NCBI GenBank assembly: GCA_007922195.1
Contig: ML682008.1
Location: 9,240,416 to 9,304,415 of the forward strand
DNA length: 64,000 bases
Reading direction: 5' to 3'
From: Podocnemis expansa
Taxonomy: Eukaryota; Chordata; Testudines; Podocnemididae
In this document: positions 53,366 through 64,000 of the stretch, piece after piece
How the letters are laid out: every line of letters starts with the position of its first letter
Position numbering within the stretch: position 1 is the stretch's first letter
Notes under the pieces: generated by a model
The model's database searches: none
The model's input: only the letters and a program-made list of their open reading frames with translations
Told to the model about the DNA's origin: nothing
Program-made: the position numbers and the translations under genes

Positions 53366-55561
53366 ATCAAGTGACAGTGTGAATGCACGCTACAAAGAAT
53401 TTAATTCTACATTTTCAGTTAACTTTTATGTCAACTAGCCTTTAATTTTAACATGGGAAACTGAGAAAAAAAACTAATCATAAGATATCTCCATAGCATG
53501 TAATTTTTCATTTTCTAAGTAAATTACTGAATCTATGTTTTCACTGAAGTTATTTTAGAAAAGCAAAACCATAACACAGGAGCATACGACTGAGGTTGTA
53601 TAAAGTCCTGGCTACCTATTCTTAGAATAGCATGTTGCTTCCAAAAGCATGCTTCAATACATACTTAAGTGTAACTATATTAAATGCACAGAACAAAAAA
53701 ACAATCAACAGCATTATTTCACCCACTTGTGTATAACCACTTAATTACTCCAAAGGGGGGACTGTCTAAGCAAGAACTATCCCTAATAGGTATGAGACAT
53801 TACAAAAAAAACATGACATTAGGCATATGAACAGATTATTTCACTTTCTTACTGATACAATAGTTATACACCTGCTGAGCTAATTAGTGTTGGTTTTTAT
53901 TGAACACACACTTCGGCTAATGTGAAACATACACAGTGGCTGCATTTAAGACTACAGGTAGTCATTGTGTTGATTGCTTGTTAAGTCTTACTACTCCATC
54001 AACTCATAGTTCCAGAGTACGATTTCTGCCATAGTTTTATCAGAATTTTGGAGTTAAACTCAAGGAGCACTCTTAGGGTAATTAGACTTAATCTGAATAC
54101 ATATTAGTCTAATTTACACAATGTCTATATAAGACACAGACCTTGTGGTAAGCCAGATGACTTAACACCCAGACAACCTTTCCACTGTAACCCAGAATGA
54201 CAAACTTGAAGGATGATATTTGTATACAGGTTTTAGTAGTTTTGTCACCCTTCTGAGGGCAAACCAGCAATACCAAATGTAAAGCTCTCATTGAAAATTG
54301 GGTTTTGAATTCATACCTGACTAACACATGGACACACTTTCATGTCTGCTGCCAAAATAAGAGTGTCTCTTTGCGAAGGATGTGATTACATTTTTACTCT
54401 CAATGGCTTAATCGTTGGGTTCATACTTTACCAACATGTAAGTTGCAACAATTTTAATGATGCACTGTGATCTGATTAGCACACAATAATGTGCTCTCTA
54501 AAATATACTTAAATTTTCAAGCATTCTTGTCAATAAACAAGAACATTAAAGGAGAAAGCAATCATTTTGTGCAATGAAAACAGAACCCATAGTGAAATAA
54601 GGGCTACATAATTATATAGACCTGATTGGTTTTAAATTTGTTAGTGAAGCTGAATTTTCACTTAATAAAAACATCCCCAAAGCATATCAAAATCCCCTAC
54701 TTATTTTCATCTTGTTCATTTTACTATCCAAGCACTAAAACCCAGTGAAATCACAAGCAATTTAGGCTTTATCACAGTTATATGTGATAAAATTAGCAAC
54801 AACTTTCAGCTCCATGCAATAGCAACATATTTACCATATGCAGTACTTGAGCAAATCAATTCATTTGTAAGGAAAAATTAGAACTACTTCATTTCTGTTA
54901 TCATTGAATGCAATTTATTATGCATGAATTCCATAAAATCTGTTAAATTAATAATTATATGATTAATAATTGTAACAAAAGAACTCACATCTATTGTTAT
55001 TTTTGCATAACAAGTTGGCAATGTGTCAGACACCAAAATCTGTTAGTCATCCCAAAATACAGAATTACAATTAAGCACAGCACCTTATGCATGGTATCAC
55101 AAAACCACCATCGGAAGTACTTACCAATCCAATGAACTGTACGAAACAGTAACAGCATAAAAAAGGAGGATATAAAGGTGGAATAAGGCAACTAACAAAA
55201 GTAAAAAACAGCTAAAAACTGACATTAGAACATATAAAGAAAAAACTGAAGGACACCAACAGGTGCTAAAAAGCACAATCTTGTTTAATGACTAGTAAAG
55301 AAAGTAATCGAGTATTGAAAAAGAAGGAAACTTCTTGCCATAAACACTGCAGATTACTGGGGATTTTCAGAAATAATATACAACACACAAACTAGTTATT
55401 GCTATATACTGGAACTGAGAACACTGAATACTACTTTTTTATTGTAATAAGAATTTAGGAGTATAAGTTACCACTTACGTAATTTGAAATTTAACATTAA
55501 GTTAGCCATAATTTACAGCTATAGTATATTACACAGAATTATTAAAATGCTAAAATATTAC
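53366..55561. other. Intron sequence, no element recognised
   Basis: AT-rich PHTF2 intron without any recognised gene or repeat. Ends at the donor of the exon at 55562. Confidence 0.55.
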
Positions 55562-55618
55562 CTTGATTTCTCGTTGTTCAACAGATTTTTCCCATATTTG
55601 TTGATCATACGCTCCAAT
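55562..55618 (-). CDS. PHTF2: PHTF2 exon encoding IGAYDQQIWEKSVEQREIK
   Basis: This 57-base exon has phase 0 at both ends and encodes exactly 19 residues, IGAYDQQIWEKSVEQREIK. It directly follows the short initiating segment of the protein (human MASKVTDAIVWYQKK, recalled). On the minus strand a T-rich tract ending in TAG precedes it and the donor AAG|GTAAT follows. The segment is near-invariant between PHTF1 and PHTF2, so on its own it identifies the family, not the paralogue. It is too short to appear as an ordinary open reading frame. The preceding coding exon was not found up to position 64000 and is presumably further upstream. Confidence 0.93.
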
Positions 55619-56547
55619 CTAAAAAAACCAAACATCTAAAATTAATTATATTTAATCAACCTTTATGCAATAAAAAGAGGCAGATCGATCTCCACAGAGG
55701 TAAGGTACTTCATGAATACACAAACAATGGACCATAGTTTCCTTAGGACTACTTATTTACTCCATTTTTGCCATTTATTATGCTATACAAATTGAGTGCA
55801 TTATAAAATAATACACACAGCATCAAAACAAGTTTTTAGCAAGGATCATGAAAGAAGCCATTTTCATTTTATTCTCCTATTCTTGTAATTTTCCTTTAGT
55901 GGATTCCTTCTCTCATTATCACAGTCAGAGATTTTTTCTCTAGCAGTATCTGATGAGGGGTATGGAAGGGTAAGATGCATTCATTCTTCTGCTGTTGCAC
56001 AATCCTATCAAGGGCAGAGCAGGCCCCAAACCCTGCTCGCTCCTTCTAGTCAGACAGATGCCAATATACAGGGGAAGGAGGATGGGTTGTGGAATGGACA
56101 TGTGCAACATTTCAAAGAATCACCATTAAAGAATAGGCTAGAAACTGCTTTTTCTTCAAGTGACTGCACATGTCCATCCAACATCAGATACTCAGAAGCA
56201 TCCAATCTGCTGGTTTTGGAGACTACCTGAAAAATAACGCACTACACATCAGGACATGGCATCATCTTGCAATATTGAAATATAGCATAATGATTTGCAA
56301 AGTTATGTACTAATGACATTTATAAATACCCACACCCAAAAAAGCTGCAGAAGCTGCTCAAGATCATGTAGAGTGTGCTACCACACTGATTGGAGGGTAC
56401 ACACTGGCAATGTCATAGCAGAGTCAGAATTAAATCCTCTGTTTCAGGACTAGAAGGCCTTTCAGCCTATCTGCAATTGACATTAACAGTTGTGCTGAAG
56501 ATCTTAAAAAAAATCTCTCTCTGTCCAAGCAAAAAGCCAACAATCAT

Positions 56548-56904
56548 CTAAACATCTAAGTTGCGCCATCTCTCCTCATCCTTACAAAAACTAGACTTAA
56601 AGTATCTAGATTGATTAAGATGGAATTCTGATGTTCCTTTAGTCAGGAATTCTGGATGGAGACACATGTAAACCTTTTGCTTATATAAAATATTTCTACC
56701 AAAGCTTATCATTCTCACTCTTCTTGTGGCAATAACAGTAACCAAGACTACCACTTTCGTGGAAAGATGAAGCGAAGAGCAAGTAGCAATTGGTTCAGAG
56801 GGTGGAACCATCAACTGAGTTAGTAACAAGGAGTCCAAAGGAGAAACAGGACATATGGTATGTGGATATAACCTGTTCAGACTCTGTCCAGATCTGACTG
56901 ACAT
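56548..56904 (-). pseudogene. DIRS tyrosine recombinase fragment
   Basis: The peptide has PPSEPIATCSSLHLSTKVVV, LVTVIATRRVRMISFG and HLNQSRYF. It aligns with the catalytic-domain start of the 30.4-36.2 kb copy (SPFEPLATTSLLHLSMKVAF, LVAITSARQVGEM, HLNQGIHL). The first catalytic Arg position is kept (ATRRVR for TSARQVG), but the rest of the domain, including HxxR, is not in this frame. Relic. Confidence 0.75.
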
Positions 56905-58029
56905 AAAGGATTAGAAAAATACTACAACAGCTCACATAGGATGGAAAGCAGAAATGGCTTCCAGATGAACCTAACTGTTAGGCCATGTTTTAGGTGGAGA
57001 AAGTAGTCCAAAATGGACAGAACAAAGGCCAGAACTGGTGAAATACCCTTCTGCTTTGACTAGAATGCTAATATCATTTCCACTTCAGCAGGTAAGGTGT
57101 ATCCAGTAGGTGACTTCTTGGTATTCGTGAGGATGTTTTGCGCATTCCCTGAGCACTCTGCCTCCTACACATTAACTATGGAACACCCATGCCATCAGAT
57201 GGAGAGCAGCCAAGTTGGGACATAGCAGGCAACCATTAGAAATGAGACACAAGGTTGGATTCTGAAGGTACTATCAAAAGGAGCCCCAGGAGACAGGCTC
57301 ACCAGACTGGAGAACCAGTGCTGATGAGGCCAAGCAAATACTATGGGAATCATGTGAGTATGATCTTGCATGAGCTTCAGCAACATGTAGGTGAACAGCT
57401 GTTTCTCACTCCAAGACAGCAGGAAACCAACTAATCAGAGATCAGCCCTGGAACAAAAAAGAGCTGGCACTTCCTGTTGAGACAAACAGATGTAGGCATA
57501 GATGAAGGACTGCCCGCCCATGGTTTGAAAAATAAGGCTGAGAGACCAGTTGTGATTCTTACTGAAAGATTTGCTCTGGCAATCCACTCAGCTGTATTGC
57601 ACACACCAAGCACTATGAAAGGTGGAAGGCTTTGTGATATATTAGTCTAGCAATACAAAAAAAAAATCTCAAAAATGTATCACCTCCAAACAGAGAGGAT
57701 CTGATCTAGCCACTCTGTCTGTTCACGTGGAACACTGCCACACTGCTGTTCATAAAGGTCTTGAAGGGTCTTTCCCTTGATACGAGAAGAAAGGCCATAC
57801 AAATAGCTCAAAGCTCATATGTTTTTGTGGGTAGCCCAGATGTTGAGGAGACCATAGACTTTAAACCGTGAGCTCCCCAACCTACAGAAAGCATGCCTGC
57901 AACCAGTCAGTGTGGGTAAGCGAGGGGAAAAGGGAACTCTCCCATACTCTTCAGATCCAGCCACCAGTCCAAGAAGGCCAGTAGTCATGGGACCACTGAA
58001 ACCAGTAGGTCTAACAGATGACAAGCTGG

Positions 58030-58210
58030 GGAGTATGCTGACTTTGATCAGCCATAGACTCAGATGCTAAGGTCAGAAGGAATCAATATGATCATCTAGT
58101 CTGACTTCTTGCACCATGCAGGACAAAGAACCTCACTCATATACTCCTGTAATAAACCTCTAACCTATCAATGAGTTATTAAAGCCCTCAAATCATAGTT
58201 TAAAATTTTT
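58030..58210 (-). mobile_element. CR1 LINE 3' UTR fragment inside DIRS copy
   Basis: The plus strand shows AGACTCAGATGCTAAGGTCA, then GATCATCTAGTCTGACTTCT and TCCTGTAATAAACCTCTAAC, the same CR1 3' UTR as at 20035-20170. It splits the DIRS sequence on both sides. Confidence 0.78.
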
Positions 58211-58629
58211 ATAGTACAGAGAACTTACCAGCAAGTGAACCTTGCCGCACGCTACAGAGGAAGGCAAAACTGCAACTTTGAGATGAAATCTAGCATGCTC
58301 AGCCACATACATGCATGAGGTCTTGTTCCCCAGTAGTCTGAGATATTTTCTCACTGTTGAAAGCAAATCAGCAGAGAACTAAAGAAACGTTTAACATTGC
58401 CTGGAAACTGGCTTGAAGTAGGAACACATTGGTTATTGCAGATCCAGACTTGACCCTGTAAACTCTACTCTCTGAATCAGGGAGAAATTGAAACAGACCT
58501 TAGAGAGGGATCAGATCTTGGAGAGACTGATTTGTATTTGGAGCTCAGATCAACCTCTACCAGTCAGACAACCATTCAAGAAAGAAAATTATTGCACCTC
58601 TGCTTTTATTAGGTATGCAGCCGATGCTG

Positions 58630-58730
58630 TCATACATTGTTAGTCTTCAAAAGTGCCACAGGACTCCTTGTTTATTTTGCTGAATTAGATTAACATGGCT
58701 ACCATTTTGGAACCTGTCATACATATCAGA
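58630..58730 (+). repeat. Tail of the TTAGTCTTTAAGG repeat family
   Basis: TTGTTAGTCTTCAAAAGTGC then CACAGGACTCCTTGTTTA and TTAACATGGCTACCATTTTG. This matches the end block of the repeats at 24184-24475 and 45440-45640. The ribozyme-like core is missing in this truncated copy. Confidence 0.65.
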
Positions 58731-59464
58731 GTCCAGAATCCAGAGAGGGGATGATGGAGGCAAAGAAGGCCATGGGAAACATTTTCTTTACATAGTTGAC
58801 CAATTTTTGCAGGTCTAAAATTCAGCTAAGGCCTCTGTTGGCATCTGGAATAGGAAGTAATGTGAATAGGAGTCCTCCTTTAGAGAATGAGGAGAATGAA
58901 TTCTATATTCCCCCAGAGAGCAGAAACAGGACTTCCTGGTGGACCACAGGCTCATAAAAAGTGGTCCCTAAAGATGGACAGGGAAGGTGAGTAGGATGGA
59001 AATAAACCTCAGGTTGTATCCCGGTTCCACAGTTCTGAACACAGTTGGTCTGTGGCGAAATAGGACCATGCAAATAGAAAGTGGCATAACCTGTGGAGGG
59101 GAGGGGACCTGTACACTGTTATCTGGTGCTCTGTGCTTGACAAGAGAGTCTCTTAGGATTTCCAGACTTTCTTGAAGAACATACTGGAGACAGACTGCTC
59201 CTGTAGTTTCCTCCTGTCTTTCTTGAGTGGCCACACTGCAGAAGTGGGATGAGGGAGTATCTCTGCAGAGAAACTAAGGGCAGAATTACTTTCTTGTAGG
59301 AAAAGGAGCATAAACTCTGAATGATTTCAGTATGGTCCCTGAATCCTTGAGAATGTGGAACTTTTCATCTCCTGTGAGAATAGGGTAGGATCTTCCCTTT
59401 TGTTTTGCTGTTCCTTGAGTAACTGTTGGTTGACTGCCACCAAAAACCAAACCAACTGCAGACT

Positions 59465-59725
59465 AGGCCTTAGGCTGTGTCTATACTACCAGATAGGAAT
59501 GTGATACCACTGCTCGTGTTCACTCTCACACTAGCTCCCACTGAGCTACATCAAGCATAAAACAGCTGCAGTAACAGTGGTACAAACAGCAAAGGGGTGG
59601 ATAAGCCATGCCGAGAATGTTCTCATCAGTTTCAGGTAGGTTTGTACTCAGCATGTCTCAGCTATGCTGGCGCTAGCAGTGGTACTGCAGCTGTCCTGCC
59701 CTTTATACTTGTGGTAGCCGAATGC
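59465..59725. repeat. Possible MITE of the GTGTCTATAC type
   Basis: The left end GGCTGTGTCTATACTACC and the hexamer GCCTTA on both sides (about 59468 and 59724) suggest an insertion. The right end is only weakly inverted. Interior motifs (GTTCACTCTCACACTAGC, TTTATACTTGTGGTAGCC) resemble 18960-19030. Confidence 0.38.
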
Positions 59726-60885
59726 CTTAAGAGGTAGCCAAAACTAACCCCACCACCACCCTTCTCAGCTTTCCCCATTCTCCGATCACCACCTTCCTAA
59801 ACATGCAGACCCATACTTTGGAAATCTTTTACTCTCCCCACTTCTTGCCCCTCACACTTGCTCATGTTCAAATTATTTCTTCCTTCAATATTTCTCAGTG
59901 GAATTTAAGATCCTTCCCATGCTTTCTGAGATATAGATGTGCACATGTTGGAAAGTAAAGATCTTGAACTAGGTTTATGCACAGTGAGGCAAAATATCTA
60001 GTTTCTCAGAGGAACCAACCTGAACTTAATTCCCTTTTCAGAAGATAGAGCCTGGAATTCAAACTGCATATTTGGATTAGGAAAGCAACAGAAATGAATG
60101 TTGTTTCCCCCACTAAGGTTTTAGAACAATCTCTAGAGTTCCCAAATCCCATTTGGAGGTGACTACATCTGAAAGTGTACTGGGAGTGGGACCTTTAAGA
60201 GAAGAAGCTGCTGAGCCTAGTGTTGTTGGGCTCTGACCTTTAAGACAAAGAAACTTTGGGAAGCCTGCAGGAGGAAGTGATGGAAGGTATGTTGCCTGAC
60301 TTCAAACAGCATGGAACAGTTTATTCAAAGTCTTACCAAACTGACCTGTTCAAAAACAGAAACAAGTTTAAAGAAAATGATCCACCTTCTGAGGTTGTGT
60401 GTAACAATTCAGGCTGCTGCAAAAAACATTCATTCGAGGTCCTAGAGTTACCCTGAAAATTAAGTCTTTGGAGAGAGTCTAGAGATGGCAGATGCAGAAA
60501 ATAAGAACTCAACTGACAGACTTCCATCCTCACTGCTGCTATCTAGACTTACTCTGGGGCAGAGAGTCAACCAGGGAGAAGACTGGTCAACTTTGTCACA
60601 TGTATGAAGACGGCCATTAATGGTCATCTAGATGACTGCTGGGACAAGTCTAGAAATCTGTTTTATAATCCACTGACGGTGAAAGGAAACCAGTGGGACT
60701 TAACTTCTTGAAATCAGTTGCATTTGAAAAAATTCAGCCTAGCTGTCCTTCCGTTTCTCAAGGATCTTGTCTATCTTACATAGAAAAAATATTTTCTCTG
60801 TTATATCTGAGTGTGCATGTGCCTCTCCAGATAGATCAGAGGAAAGGACTGTACTCATTTGTTTGTTAACATTATGCAGAACCCA

Positions 60886-63800
60886 CAGGGCCAGTCCTAC
60901 CATAGAGGCAACATAGGCAGTCGCCCAGAGCACCACACAACAGGGGGGTGCTGGGGCCAACAACCTATTTTAAATTTTCCACCGTGCTACGCACCAGCAT
61001 ACAGCCCAAGACAGAGCAAGGTGGGAAGCTGTTTCAGTCAGCTCTGCTCCAAGAAAAGCTAAGTATATGGGGGGACAGGGCTAGGGACAGGCTAGTGGGG
61101 GAAGGGAACCTAGGGACAGGCTTGGGGGAGCTGGGAAGGAGGAAGAAAAAGATGGGGAGAGGGGTAGGGGCCCCTGAGCTGGCCTGTGGCTCAACAAACT
61201 TGAAACTGGCCCAAGACTCACCCAGACCGGCCCAGGGGCCACTCCTCAGCCCATGCCCGCTCAGCCAGCCCACAGCCCACCAACTGGCCAGGGCCAGCGC
61301 AGCCTACTCCACCAATGGGTCCTGCTTAGCCTAGCCTTGCCCATGCAGCCCATCAGTCAGCCCATGCCCCTCCACCAGCCCGAGGCCCAGCCCACCACCA
61401 GGCCTGGAGTGCCACGTAGCTCACCACTCTGCCCACACCCCTAGGTTGGCCCATGGGCCAGGTGCTTAGCCCAGCCTGGACCAGCCCACCAACCAGGCCC
61501 ACCACTCAGCCAAGGTTGGCCCAGCCAGTCCCATCACCCAGCCTGCTGCTCAGCCCACGCCACCCCAGCCACAGCCCGGCTCCCTGCTTCAGAAAAGGTA
61601 AATGCTGAGGGGTGGAGGAGAGGGAGAGGAAGAGGGAGAGGGAGAGGGAGGGGGACGGGGACTAGGGGGCAGGCTTAGTGCAGTGGGAGGGAGAGGGGCA
61701 GTTGTCAGGGGCAGGGGCACATCAGCAGGCCCGCAGCTTGACCAGCTGGAGTCAGCCTGCCACTCTGCCCCCAGCCCAGCCCACCATTCAGCCCAGTCCA
61801 GCATGACCCACGACTCAGCCTGGCCACCAGGGCCCTTGTTGCAGCCCGGCCCAATACCCAGCCTGCCACCCAGCCCAGCCACAGCTCCCCCTTCCTCCCA
61901 CCACCAAGGGCTAAGCCTAGGTATGGGGAGCAATTGGGCCACCTTCAGCATTTGGATATGGGGGGGGCTGAGCCCAGGGCTGGCCTACCAAGGAGCTGTA
62001 GATCAGACATGAGGTGGCATGGTGAAGCCAAGGAATAGGGCGATGGTACCTGGCACAATCTGCCATGGAAACGCCCACCTTGGCTGACCAGCCTCTGGTC
62101 CCGTACAGCTTTCCCCCCACCCTGAGAAATTCCCCAGATACCCCCTGCCACACTAGCCAGCCCCATACACCCCCCTCCATCCCTCTCCTCTCTGCCAGCC
62201 CACCCTGCACACCACAGTCTAGCTACCACCCTAATGTTGAAACAGATCAATGGTGGGCTGGAAAAATAGGTGAACAGATGGATGGCTGGGTTGATAGACA
62301 GCTGGCTAACAAGACAGCTGAGGTTATGGGGTTTAGCCAATGTGGGGCACTAGCTGCCAGGGGTCTGGGTCAGCGGGGGGGGGGGGGGGGGGGGCAGTCT
62401 CACTCAATCTCTCTGGGCCCCATGCACTGGCTCATGTCTCCGACTGAAACCGTGGTGACTCCCTGCCCCTCCCAGCATGGACTGATCAGAACTACAAAAG
62501 GCACCAATCATCTCTTGTTCGTGGGTTGGTGCCAGAGCTCAGCCCAGTGCTGTACAAGCACACCAGAACCTGGTCTCTGGTCCCAGGCTGTCTCTGGCAG
62601 ATGGGGGGCAGAAACTTGTGTCAGAGCAGAGCACCCCTCTCCCGCCCCCCCCCCCCCCCCGATCTGCTGGTACCCCTCACTCTTGACCTATAGACCTAGG
62701 GCCATGCTGTTATGTGCTAAATTACTCACATGAAGTTTCCCCTTTTCCATGCCTCGGTGAAGGGAAGTGAAAGTGACATGCTCCATAGTGCAGCAGTCAA
62801 CGGGAAGGGGTTGAGATGGGGGTGTGAGGTATGGACAGGCAAACCAGCCAGGGCTGGCTCCAGCACCTACCGGGAGCATTGCACCAGTGACTCAAATGAT
62901 TTTTGGGGTTAATGATGCCCATGAGAGGCACCAAATTAGACAGAATTGAATTCTTGCTTTTTTGTTTGCCTTGCCTCGTTCCAGCATTGCACATTCATAA
63001 TTTTTCCTCTTTATTTGAATTATTTACTCCACATTTATTTATTCTTGTTAATCATTTTGATTCATTTAAACAAATAATATTCTACTTCACTATCATTTCC
63101 CTCTATTTTGATAATTTAGTTGAAACACTTGCTTAAAATGTTTCAGAAAATTAATACAATGACAGATAGGAAGAAACCATCTGGAGCTCAGTATTGTGAA
63201 CAGAAAGCTGAGCAGATACAAGAACAAGCAAAGCATAAAGGTTCCTTCTTCATGTATCTTAAGACACCAGAGATAGACAGTTCACAAGATCAAGCAAATT
63301 ACAGTATGGAGACCCAGCTACATGGCTTAGATGTGATGACTACAAAAAATTCTAGAAGAACATGGACCAAAACAAATTTAGGAATTTCAGTTTCTGAAAG
63401 ATGGAAATAAAAGAAAATTCTCCGCATACCACAAAAAGAGGAAGCTTCCCAATGGGGAAGAAATGCATAGACAGCAGTTACAATATTCAGTGTCAAAAGA
63501 CTCAGTGTTTTGCTTCTGCTACAAGCTATTTAGCAGTCATGTAATTTGTAGCAACTGTAAATTTTCACTTTCTGAAAATGGTTCAAAGGAATGAAAGAGC
63601 ATGTCTTCAATTCTGTCTCCTTATGACAAAAGTCCTTAACATTTGGAAAATTTACAAAACTGGAAAAAACCTTAAATATGATTAAAAAACTATTTATGAA
63701 GAAAAATGTATATGTAAATCAAGCAAGAACAATATTGGAGCCACCTATCGGAGCCTTTCGTTGCTTTAATGAGCGCTCTTAGTGGGCAAAACCTGGCACT

Positions 63801-64000
63801 TCCTAGGATAAATGAAAAATTGTACAGTTCAGGTAATGGAAGCTTTTTAAAATTTACCGAATACCTAACTCTGTTTGCTTTTATGACTGAATGTATTCTA
63901 CAAGAGCTTGAAGAAACGTTGTTATCCATTGAGAACTTACATGACCAAGGCTATGATAATCAGGGTAATATGAAGAGTAACAACAATGGTGTAGGAAAGA
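60886..64000 (+). mobile_element. hAT element(s), 5' part, running off the right edge
   Basis: A hAT-type end, CAGGGCCAGTCCTACCATAG, starts at 60886. A second similar end, CAGGGCTGGCTCCAGCACC, starts at about 62848, so two elements may be nested or adjacent. Between them lies an unusually GC-rich tract (61150-62700) with CAGCCCA/GGCCCAGC repeats, a GGGAGA tract at 61615-61655, a run of over 20 G near 62375 and a run of about 18 C near 62645. Transposase remnants start near 63120. The right end is outside the window. Confidence 0.6.
63120..64000 (+). pseudogene. hAT transposase (ZMYM/TTF-type), degraded, partial
   Basis: Three in-order pieces fit a hAT transposase of the kind related to ZMYM1-like proteins. 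They are a basic N-terminus (RKKPSGAQYCEQKAEQIQEQ, 63120-63410); the TTF-type zinc-finger part KLPNGEEMHRQQLQYSVSKD then SVFCFCYKLFSSH (63440-63535); and ECILQELEETLLSIENLHDQ then GYDNQGNMKSNNNGV (63890-63995). The last is the 'QGYDNG.NM.G...GV' block that includes a catalytic Asp. Stops and frameshifts between pieces show decay. The remainder, including the dimerisation domain, lies beyond 64000. Confidence 0.7.

Larger units (their letters stand above)
55905..60250 (-). mobile_element. Degraded DIRS retrotransposon with later insertions
   Basis: The left terminus and internal complementary region lie near 56070-56200, where ATGGACATGTGCAACATTTC faces TGACTGCACATGTCCATCC. On the minus strand follow recombinase (56904-56548), RNase H pieces (57613-57195, with VCLNRKCQLFFVPGL) and RT start (about 58980-58740). 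59400-60250 looks like eroded gag. The element is interrupted by a CR1 tail (58030-58210) and by a repeat tail (58630-58730). The right terminus could not be fixed. Sense to PHTF2, upstream of its exon at 55562. Confidence 0.72.

Noticed and set aside
61602..62733. Several open frames of 120-222 codons on both strands
   Set aside because: They overlap each other in a GC-rich, low-complexity tract inside a hAT region. The peptides are Pro/Ser/Gly-rich with no domain, as expected from absence of stop codons at high GC.
55619..64000. Search for the first PHTF2 coding exon (MASKV...WYQKK)
   Set aside because: No minus-strand sequence encoding it was seen. It is most likely beyond the right edge.

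Overview
The window is vertebrate nuclear DNA, most likely from a turtle (another non-avian reptile is possible). It has long AT-rich introns and consensus GT/AG splice sites. Its repeats are typical of turtles: CR1 LINE 3' ends, hAT elements with 8-bp target duplications, DIRS tyrosine-recombinase retrotransposons, a Tx1-like LINE tail and foldback MITEs. There are no bacterial-type operons, CRISPR arrays, rRNA genes or recognisable tRNA genes.

The only host gene I can support is PHTF2, transcribed on the minus strand. Six consecutive coding exons lie at 55562-55618, 47112-47181, 38600-38758, 23617-23782, 22338-22502 and 3432-3633. Their codon phases join without error (0/0, 0/1, 1/1, 1/2, 2/2, 2/0). 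Together they give 819 coding bases, about residues 16-288 if the first coding exon encodes 15 residues as in the human protein (recalled). The first coding exon should lie beyond the right edge and the later exons beyond the left edge. Everything else in the window is intron or upstream intron.

The introns are packed with mobile DNA. Four DIRS retroelements (1-2870, 8225-14350, 30366-36190, 55905-60250) and a DIRS gag fragment (50900-53365) all lie on the minus strand, sense to PHTF2. The 30.4-36.2 kb copy is nearly complete: it has inverted terminal repeats, an internal complementary region, gag, reverse transcriptase, RNase H and a tyrosine recombinase, all broken by frameshifts or stops. 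It sits inside the terminal inverted repeat of an older, roughly 300-bp element whose two ends remain on either side.

Other elements: several short hAT elements, four with matching 8-bp target duplications; a degraded hAT transposase at the right edge behind a very GC-rich tract; a Tx1-like LINE 3' end followed by a repeat containing a hammerhead-ribozyme-like core; a near-perfect hairpin made of two inverted copies of that repeat family; a 0.47-kb foldback element; and a weak gag remnant of a Gypsy-type LTR element.

I found no new multi-gene system. The most distinctive items are the nested DIRS insertion, the hammerhead-like core and its inverted pair, and the consistent sense orientation of the DIRS copies.
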